This document shows positions 7,214-12,462 of a stretch of 12,462 nt of DNA, one piece after another. A model generated the notes under the pieces. It was not told the origin of the DNA, ran no database searches, and saw only the letters and a program-made list of their open reading frames with translations. The translations under genes were made by a program, and so were the position numbers. Origin of the DNA: CAZQKL01 sp964593895 [NCBI: uncultured bacterium] (lineage in GTDB: Bacteria; DYJV01); assembly GCA_964593895.1 (NCBI GenBank), contig CAZQKL010000061.1:1-12462 (forward strand), given 5' to 3'. Numbering within the stretch: the first letter of the stretch is position 1; each line of letters opens with the position of its first letter.

Positions 7214-7978
7214 ATGCTTATGGCAATTGATGTTGGAAATACTAATATAGTTTTAGGAATTTTTAATGGTAAAAAGCTTTTTAAACATTGGAGAATAAGC
7301 ACAAATAAATTTAAAACTTCTGATGAGTATGGAATGGATTTTTGTAATCTATTTTTTTATGGGAATATTGTAAGAGAAGATATTAAAGGAATTATCATCT
7401 CTTCTGTTGTTCCAAGTCTTGAATATGAAATAGAAAAAATGTGTAAAGATTTTTTTTATATAAAACCAGTAATTGTAGCACCTGGTATAAAAACTGGAAT
7501 TTCAATAAAAATTGAAAATCCAAAAGAGCTTGGAGCAGATAGAATTGTCAATGCTGTTGCAGCTTATTATAAATTTAAAAGAGAATGTATTGTAGTTGAT
7601 TTTGGGACAGCGACTACTTTTGATTATGTAACTTCAAAAGGTGAATATCTTGGAGGAGTTATAGCACCTGGGTTATTTATTTCCTTAAATGCTCTTGCAG
7701 AAAAAACAAGTAAATTACCTCATGTTGAAATTGAAAAAGTAGATAAAGTTATTGGAACAAATACAGTTTCAGCAATTCAAAGTGGCATATATTTTGGATA
7801 CATTGGACTTGTAAAAGAGATTATAAATAGAATGAAAAGAGAGAAAAATTCCAATCCTCTAATTATTGCGACAGGCGGAATAGCTCCATTAATCTCTTCA
7901 GAAATAAAAGAAATTAATATTATTGAACCATACTTAACTCTTGAAGGATTGAGAATTCTGTATGAAAAAAATTCATGA
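7214..7978 (+). CDS. coaX: Type III pantothenate kinase
   Basis: A 254-residue CoaX that phosphorylates pantothenate, the first step of coenzyme A synthesis; members of the ASKHA fold, cytosolic, usually dimeric and requiring a monovalent cation. Visible motifs: the phosphate-1 loop DVGNTN (6-11), GADR (107-110), the second phosphate motif VDFGTATTFD (128-137), GGVIAPG (147-153), and TGG (220-222) in the adenosine region. Length is normal. The start MLMAIDVGNTN matches the family exactly. There is no Shine-Dalgarno; a good promoter ends five bases before the ATG, so the message is probably leaderless. It is first in a run with ribD, a histidine kinase and a response regulator, and its end overlaps the ribD start by 17 bases. 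It also explains the absence here of a birA partner, which is often beside coaX. Confidence 0.96.
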   Translation: MLMAIDVGNTNIVLGIFNGKKLFKHWRISTNKFKTSDEYGMDFCNLFFYGNIVREDIKGIIISSVVPSLEYEIEKMCKDFFYIKPVIVAPGIKTGISIKIENPKELGADRIVNAVAAYYKFKRECIVVDFGTATTFDYVTSKGEYLGGVIAPGLFISLNALAEKTSKLPHVEIEKVDKVIGTNTVSAIQSGIYFGYIGLVKEIINRMKREKNSNPLIIATGGIAPLISSEIKEINIIEPYLTLEGLRILYEKNS

Positions 7979-9050
7979 AAAATTTATGAGAATTTGCTTG
8001 AATCTTGCTAAAAAAGGCGAAGGGAAAACATTACCTAATCCTCTTGTTGGGTGTGTTATTGTAAAAAATGGAGAAATTATAGGAAAAGGTTATCATAAAC
8101 AGTATGGAAAAAATCATGCTGAAGTTGAGGCAATAAAAAATTCACAGAAAGAAGTTAAAAATTCAACTCTGTATGTTAATCTTGAACCTTGCTCTCATTT
8201 TGGTAAAACTCCACCCTGTGTTGATTTAATAATTGAAAAAAAAATAAAAAGAGTAGTTATTGGCACAATTGACCCCAATCCTCTTGTTTCAGGAAAAGGT
8301 ATAAAAAAGTTAAAAGAGCATGGAATTGAAGTTATAACAGGAATTCTTGAAAATGAATGCAGAAAATTAAATGAAGTTTTTTTCAAAAATGTTTTGAAAA
8401 AAGAAGCTTTTATGATTTTAAAGCTTGCATCTACTCTTGATGGGAAAATTGCTGAAAGCTCAAAAAAATCAAAATGGATAACAAATGAAAAAGCAAGAAA
8501 ATATGTTCATAAATTACGATATTCTGTATCAGGAATTTGTATTGGTGCAAACACTTTAAGGTATGATAACCCAGATTTAAATGCAAGGAAAAAGGATAAT
8601 GTTATAAAAAAATTAAAAAAAATAGTATTAACCAGAAGTTTTAATTTTCCTTTAGATTTAAAAATTTTTTCAGATAAAGAAAATTTGTTATTTTTAACAC
8701 CTAAAAATTCCAATATTCCAAAAGAATTTCAAACATATAACGTTTTAAAATTTGAAAATCCTAAGGAAATTCCAAAAATTTTATATGAAAATGAGATTTA
8801 TTCAGTGATTGTTGAAGGTGGAGCAAAAGTAAGTTATTTCTTTCTAAAAAATAGATTGATTGATAAAATTTATTTTTTTTATGCAAATAAAATTTTAGGA
8901 GGTAAATATTCAATTTCAATGATTGAAGGAGATGAAGAATTTGGATTAGAAAATCCATTAATAATTGATGAGTTAAAATTAAAGAAAGTTAATGAAAATT
9001 TTTTAGTAATTGGTTACCCTAAATATCTTGAAAGGGATGTAAGATGTTAA
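7962..9050 (+). CDS. ribD: Bifunctional riboflavin biosynthesis protein RibD (deaminase-reductase)
   Basis: A 362-residue two-domain enzyme for two successive steps of riboflavin synthesis. The N-terminal deaminase (about 1-145) shows the zinc site HAE (52-54) with catalytic Glu54 and cysteines 77 and 86 in PCSHFGKTPPC, plus TLPNPLVGCVIV (23-34) and GTIDPNPLVSGKG (101-113). The C-terminal NADPH-dependent reductase (about 148-355) shows LKLASTLDGKIA (153-164), GANTLRYDNPDLNAR (195-209) and VEGGAKV (284-290). Both halves look intact. It overlaps coaX by 17 bases; a weak AAGGA (7944-7948) and GAGA precede the ATG. A second in-frame ATG at residue 9 is possible but has no better signal. Other rib genes are not in the window, and no FMN riboswitch can precede it because the upstream sequence is coaX coding. 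Confidence 0.95.
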   Translation: MKKIHEKFMRICLNLAKKGEGKTLPNPLVGCVIVKNGEIIGKGYHKQYGKNHAEVEAIKNSQKEVKNSTLYVNLEPCSHFGKTPPCVDLIIEKKIKRVVIGTIDPNPLVSGKGIKKLKEHGIEVITGILENECRKLNEVFFKNVLKKEAFMILKLASTLDGKIAESSKKSKWITNEKARKYVHKLRYSVSGICIGANTLRYDNPDLNARKKDNVIKKLKKIVLTRSFNFPLDLKIFSDKENLLFLTPKNSNIPKEFQTYNVLKFENPKEIPKILYENEIYSVIVEGGAKVSYFFLKNRLIDKIYFFYANKILGGKYSISMIEGDEEFGLENPLIIDELKLKKVNENFLVIGYPKYLERDVRC

Positions 9051-10246
9051 AATCAATAGAAGATTTAAGAGCATTTTATAGATTAACAAATGTACTACTA
9101 TCCCAGAATTTTAAATTTAAAACCAAATTAAAAAAAGCTTTAAACATAATTCTTTCTCATGTTGCTTCAGAAAGAGGCTCAATAATGTTAATTAAGGAAG
9201 AGAAGTTTTTAACAATTATTGCTTCAACTGAAAAATCTCTTGAAAATTTAAAAATTGATATAAATAAAAGAAATTCACCAGCAGTTGTATCTTTTAAAGA
9301 GAAGAAAATAGTAAAAGGGGAAGTTAAAAAACCTTTGCATGAAAAATATAAATGCAAATATTATGTTATTTTTCCAATAAAAGTTAAAGACAAAGTCTAT
9401 GGAGTTATAACAATTACAAATAAAAAAAATGATATTCCATATTCGGAAAAAGAGATTAAAATCATTGAAAAATTTATAAATTCTATTTCAATCCTAATTG
9501 AAAATGTTTATCTTCATGAAGAAATTATTGAAACTTCAAAGCTAAAAGAAGAATTAACTTCAATGATAATTCATGATTTAAAAAGTCCATTAAGCCAGAT
9601 TATAGCAAATTTAGATTTATTAATGCAGAGAAGGAAATTAGATGAAGAAGATTATGAAATAATTGATACTGCAATGCAAGGGTGTGAAGATTTAAAGAGA
9701 ATGATTTTAAATTTACTTGATATTTATAAAATGGAAAATGGAAAATTAAATTTAGAGTTATCAAGAGAAGATTTAAATTCTATTATAAATGAAGTTCTGG
9801 AAAAATTTAAAGGCTTAATAAAAATAAAAGAGCAAAAATTAATTAAAAGATTTGATAAAAAAATATGTTTTGTAAATGTGGATAAAGATTTAATTTCAAG
9901 AGTTTTTAGTAATTTAATTCATAATGCAATTAAATATTCGCCTATTGGTGAGAAAATAATTGTCACAACAAGATGCAAAAACAGTAAATTTTATGTAACA
10001 ATAAAAAACACAGGTGTAGGGATAGAAAAGGATAAGTTAAAATATATATTTGAAAAGTTTTACTCAACATACAAAAAGCATGAAAGTTCTGGATTAGGTT
10101 TAACATTTTGTAAAATGGCTATTGAAGCTCATAATGGAGAAATTAAAGTTTCAAGTAAACCTAATGAATGGACAAAATTTACTGTAATTTTACCAGTCGT
10201 TGAAAGAGTTGAAATTAATGAAGAAATTTTTAAAATTACTGTTTAA
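9044..10246 (+). CDS. Soluble GAF-domain sensor histidine kinase
   Basis: A 400-residue histidine kinase without membrane segments. Residues about 10-155 look like a GAF domain (ALNIILSHVASERGSIMLI; YYVIFPIKVKDKVYGVITI), then a short coiled linker, a HisKA dimerisation domain with the H-box MIIHDLKSPLSQI (174-186, phospho-accepting His177), and a HATPase_c domain with N-box NLIHNAIKYSP (290-300), G1 box KNTGVGIEKD (321-330), F-box IFEKFY (335-340) and G2 box SSGLGLTFCK (348-357). The G1 box has Asn322 where the adenine-binding Asp is most common, a change also found in active kinases. It overlaps ribD by seven bases, with AAAGGGATG as ribosome site. It sits two bases before a response regulator, its probable partner. 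The signal is presumably intracellular; what binds the GAF domain is unknown. Confidence 0.93.
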   Translation: MLKSIEDLRAFYRLTNVLLSQNFKFKTKLKKALNIILSHVASERGSIMLIKEEKFLTIIASTEKSLENLKIDINKRNSPAVVSFKEKKIVKGEVKKPLHEKYKCKYYVIFPIKVKDKVYGVITITNKKNDIPYSEKEIKIIEKFINSISILIENVYLHEEIIETSKLKEELTSMIIHDLKSPLSQIIANLDLLMQRRKLDEEDYEIIDTAMQGCEDLKRMILNLLDIYKMENGKLNLELSREDLNSIINEVLEKFKGLIKIKEQKLIKRFDKKICFVNVDKDLISRVFSNLIHNAIKYSPIGEKIIVTTRCKNSKFYVTIKNTGVGIEKDKLKYIFEKFYSTYKKHESSGLGLTFCKMAIEAHNGEIKVSSKPNEWTKFTVILPVVERVEINEEIFKITV

Positions 10247-10248
10247 AA

Positions 10249-11403
10249 ATGGAAGATAAGAAAATTACAATTTTAATTGTGGATGATATTGCAAATATGA
10301 GAAGAACAATAAAAAATATGCTAAAATATCTTGGATATGAAAATTTTTTTGAAGCTGAAAATGGGAAAAAAGCTCTTGCTATTTTAAAAAATCATCACAT
10401 AGACCTTGTTATTTGCGATTGGAATATGCCTGTTATGGATGGCATAGAAGTTTTAAAAGAAATGAAAAGAGATAATAGATTAAAATTTATTCCATTTATT
10501 ATGCTTACAGGTGAGGGAGACAAATCAATAATTGCTCAAGCAGCAGAGTTTGGTGCTGATGAATATTTAATTAAACCTGTTGTTGTTAAAACATTACAGA
10601 AAAAAATTGAAAATGTCCTTGGAAGAAAAAAAAATGAAAATAGCCCAACATATCATTATGAACTTGGAGAGAAATATTTTTTAGAAGGAAAATATTCAGA
10701 GGCTTTGGAAGAATTTAAAAAAGCAATCAAACTTGATTATAGATTTTTAAAAGCTTTTGGTGGAATGGCAAAGGTTTTGATTAAAAAAGGAAAATTTCAG
10801 GATGCTGAAAAGGTATTAAAAGAAGCTTTAAAAATTAATCCAAATTATATTGAAGGAAACCATTTACTTGGAGAAGTTTGTCTTGAACTTGGAAAAGATG
10901 ATGAAGCAATTGAATATCTAAAAAAAGCATATAATTTAAATCCAATAAATCCTGAAAGAACTTTAACATTAGGGGATGTTTATTTGAAAAAAGGTGATGA
11001 AAAAGAGGCGGAAAAGTATTTTAAAGAAACTGTTGAAATAGAGAAAGATAAAGCTAAAGCTCTTGTAAAAATCTCAGATGTTTTAATTAAGCATGGAAAA
11101 TATGAAAAAGCAGAAAAAATTTTAACTGAATTAACTGAAGATTATCCAGATATGCTTATAGCTTATAACAGATTAGGAATTGCATTAAGAAAGCAGGGCA
11201 AATTTAGAGAGGCATTGGCAGCTTACAATAAAGCACTGCAATATTATGATAAAGATGCCAATATTTATTACAATATTGGAAGAACCTATTTTGAAATGAA
11301 AAATTATACTGAAGCTTTGAAATATTTTAAAAAAGCTTTGGAGCTTAATCCATCATTAAAAGAAGCAGAAGAAGCAATTGAATTAGTTAAGAAATTAACT
11401 TAA
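10249..11403 (+). CDS. REC-TPR response regulator without DNA-binding domain
   Basis: A 384-residue protein. Residues 6-124 form a CheY-like receiver: acidic pair Asp12/Asp13, phospho-accepting Asp57 in CDWNMPVMDG, Thr87 and Lys109 in YLIKP, all intact. After a short linker come seven back-to-back 34-residue tetratricopeptide repeats (about 135-372), each with the small/large pattern such as GKYSEALEEFKKAIKL. TPR solenoids bind proteins or peptides, so the output is likely a protein-protein contact rather than transcription. It starts two bases after the histidine kinase stop, no clear Shine-Dalgarno is seen, and translation is probably coupled. The pair is expected to work together. The last nine bases overlap the end of proC on the other strand. 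The target of the TPR region is unknown and no chemotaxis gene is nearby. Confidence 0.93.
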   Translation: MEDKKITILIVDDIANMRRTIKNMLKYLGYENFFEAENGKKALAILKNHHIDLVICDWNMPVMDGIEVLKEMKRDNRLKFIPFIMLTGEGDKSIIAQAAEFGADEYLIKPVVVKTLQKKIENVLGRKKNENSPTYHYELGEKYFLEGKYSEALEEFKKAIKLDYRFLKAFGGMAKVLIKKGKFQDAEKVLKEALKINPNYIEGNHLLGEVCLELGKDDEAIEYLKKAYNLNPINPERTLTLGDVYLKKGDEKEAEKYFKETVEIEKDKAKALVKISDVLIKHGKYEKAEKILTELTEDYPDMLIAYNRLGIALRKQGKFREALAAYNKALQYYDKDANIYYNIGRTYFEMKNYTEALKYFKKALELNPSLKEAEEAIELVKKLT

Positions 11404-12183
11404 TTCTTTACTTCTGTCAGTTGCTCTTTTTATGCAATTCATTATTATTCCTTTTAACCCACCTTTTTCAAGCTCATGAATACCGGCAATTGTTGTCCCT
11501 CCAGGTGAAGTAACCATATTTTTTATATCAATAAATGATTTTCCTGTTTCTTTTATTAATTTAATTGTGCCATAAAATGTTTGTAAAATTAATTTATTTA
11601 CAATATCTCTTGGAAGCCCTACATTTACTCCAGCATCTGAAAAAGCTTCAAAAATTAATGCAATAAATCCTGGACCACTTCCACTTAATCCTGTTATTGC
11701 ATCAAGATAATTCTCTTCAACAACCACAGTTTCTCCAATTGAGTTAAATATATTTAATGCTTTTTCAAGCTCTTCCTTTTTTACATTTTTATTTGGACTT
11801 AATGCGCTCATGCTTTCTAAAACAAAAGCACAAGTATTTGGCATAACTCTAATTATTTTTTTATCTTTTCCAAGATATTTTTCAAATTTCTCAATTTTTA
11901 CTCCTGCTGCTATTGAGATAAATAATTTATCAGTAATTTCTATTTTAGAATTTTTCACATCTTCAAGAACTTTATCAATTACCTGAGGTTTAACTGCAAA
12001 GATAATTATTTCAGATTTTTTTAAAAGTTCATGCAAATTTCCTGTAATTTCTACATCAAATTCTTTTTTTAAATATTCTCTCCTTTCCTTTGAAATTTCA
12101 CATATTATAATCTTTTTTTCATTTTTTAAAAGCCCTTTTGCAAGAGCTTCACCCATATTACCACCACCAATTATTCCAATCAT
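11395..12183 (-). CDS. proC: Pyrroline-5-carboxylate reductase
   Basis: A 262-residue ProC that reduces pyrroline-5-carboxylate to proline with NAD(P)H, the last step of proline synthesis. Marks: N-terminal Rossmann motif IGGGNMGEA (5-13), FAVKPQ (about 61-66), SIAAGV, RVMPNT, and the C-terminal helical domain signature TGLSGSGPGF, then MVTSPGGTTIAGIHELEKGG (about 227-246), the proC signature. Length is typical. A strong Shine-Dalgarno (AGGAGGC, 12189-12195) precedes the ATG. It lies 16 bases after the stop of the nuclease-like gene on the same strand, so read-through from it is likely, with no separate promoter room. Its end overlaps the response regulator end by nine bases, leaving no space for a bidirectional terminator between them. 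Confidence 0.96.
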   Translation of the reverse strand: MIGIIGGGNMGEALAKGLLKNEKKIIICEISKERREYLKKEFDVEITGNLHELLKKSEIIIFAVKPQVIDKVLEDVKNSKIEITDKLFISIAAGVKIEKFEKYLGKDKKIIRVMPNTCAFVLESMSALSPNKNVKKEELEKALNIFNSIGETVVVEENYLDAITGLSGSGPGFIALIFEAFSDAGVNVGLPRDIVNKLILQTFYGTIKLIKETGKSFIDIKNMVTSPGGTTIAGIHELEKGGLKGIIMNCIKRATDRSKELS

Positions 12184-12199
12184 AAATTGCCTCCTATGA

Positions 12200-12462
12200 T
12201 TAAATAAATTCGGCTTTATACTCTTTTATATTTCTTGTTTCAGTGCTAAAATTTATGCCAAGTAAAATTATTTCTTTTCCTTTGCCTAAAAATGGCTCAT
12301 AGTATCTTTTTTCCTTTATCTGAGAAATTCCTTTTTCTGCACTTTGATTGCATTTAAATTCCATTATGTAAATTTTATCCTTTGTCTCAACTTTTAGGTC
12401 AATTCTACCCTCACATGTCAATAATTCCATTTCCGCTGGATATCCTCCTGCTCCTATCATTA
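12200..12462 (-). CDS. C-terminal end of a PD-(D/E)XK nuclease-like protein, probably DUF1703/AAA-ATPase-like type
   Basis: The gene enters from beyond the right edge; the frame is open through 12462, and the ATG at 12460 is most likely an internal Met. The visible 86 residues show a PD-(D/E)XK core: Glu in AEMELLTCEGRIDLKVE (Gly-Arg-Ile-Asp, with Asp as metal ligand), then IYIMEFKCN (Glu-x-Lys), followed by AEKGISQIKEKRYYEPF and EIILLGINFSTETRNI. This ending (nuclease core, Gln-Ile-x-x-Lys-x-Tyr, then a GINFS strand) is typical of the large family of AAA-ATPase-like proteins with a DUF1703 nuclease tail. The usual full length is around 500 residues, so only the last sixth or so is here. The cellular role of that family is not established. 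It is followed after 16 bases by proC. Confidence 0.75.
   Translation of the reverse strand, partial: MIGAGGYPAEMELLTCEGRIDLKVETKDKIYIMEFKCNQSAEKGISQIKEKRYYEPFLGKGKEIILLGINFSTETRNIKEYKAEFI

Noticed and set aside
7900-7961. FMN riboswitch before ribD
   Set aside because: The sequence upstream is coaX coding and the genes overlap; no RFN-element motifs are visible.
10651-11364. Tandem DNA repeat array
   Set aside because: The periodicity of about 102 bases is the seven 34-residue TPRs; the DNA copies are diverged and not a nucleotide repeat.

Overview
The window is a compact, strongly AT-rich bacterial chromosome segment (GC roughly 30% or lower by eye) carrying ten genes or gene ends on both strands. 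Gaps are very small and several genes overlap by a few bases. Bacterial-type isoleucyl-tRNA synthetase, type III pantothenate kinase, TruB, bifunctional RibD and a two-component pair show a bacterium. I see no mobile element, RNA gene, CRISPR array or foreign-looking island. The phylum cannot be fixed from sequence alone; an anaerobic or deep-branching, poorly sampled lineage fits the base composition and the Re-citrate-synthase-like enzyme, but that is inference.

Layout. Positions 1-208 (minus) hold the start of a small phasin-like protein. Positions 5803-269 (minus) form a three-gene run: an uncharacterised conserved protein, ileS, and a DRE-TIM metallolyase of the Re-citrate/homocitrate synthase group that carries an extra Cache-like sensor domain at its C-terminus. 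Divergent from it, truB runs rightward (5879-6742) and meets, tail to tail, a small exported protein (7157-6717, minus). Divergent from that, coaX-ribD-histidine kinase-response regulator run rightward (7214-11403) with overlaps of 17 and 7 bases and a gap of 2. They meet proC tail to tail (12183-11395, minus), which follows the C-terminal end of a PD-(D/E)XK nuclease-like protein (12462-12200, minus).

How the genes relate. Most genes are housekeeping: tRNA charging and modification (ileS, truB), CoA and riboflavin synthesis (coaX, ribD) and proline synthesis (proC). The less ordinary parts are the Cache-tailed synthase, the uncharacterised protein coupled to ileS, and a soluble GAF histidine kinase plus a REC-TPR response regulator with no DNA-binding domain, both locked into the cofactor operon.

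A pattern runs through the transcription starts. In both divergent gaps, all four outward-facing genes have a -35/-10 pair with exactly 17 bases between the boxes, and the -10 box lies only 5-9 bases before the start codon, with no Shine-Dalgarno. Genes inside operons (ileS, the synthase, proC) instead have strong AGGAGG-type sites. This suggests leaderless first genes and leadered internal genes. No intrinsic terminator or riboswitch was recognised.
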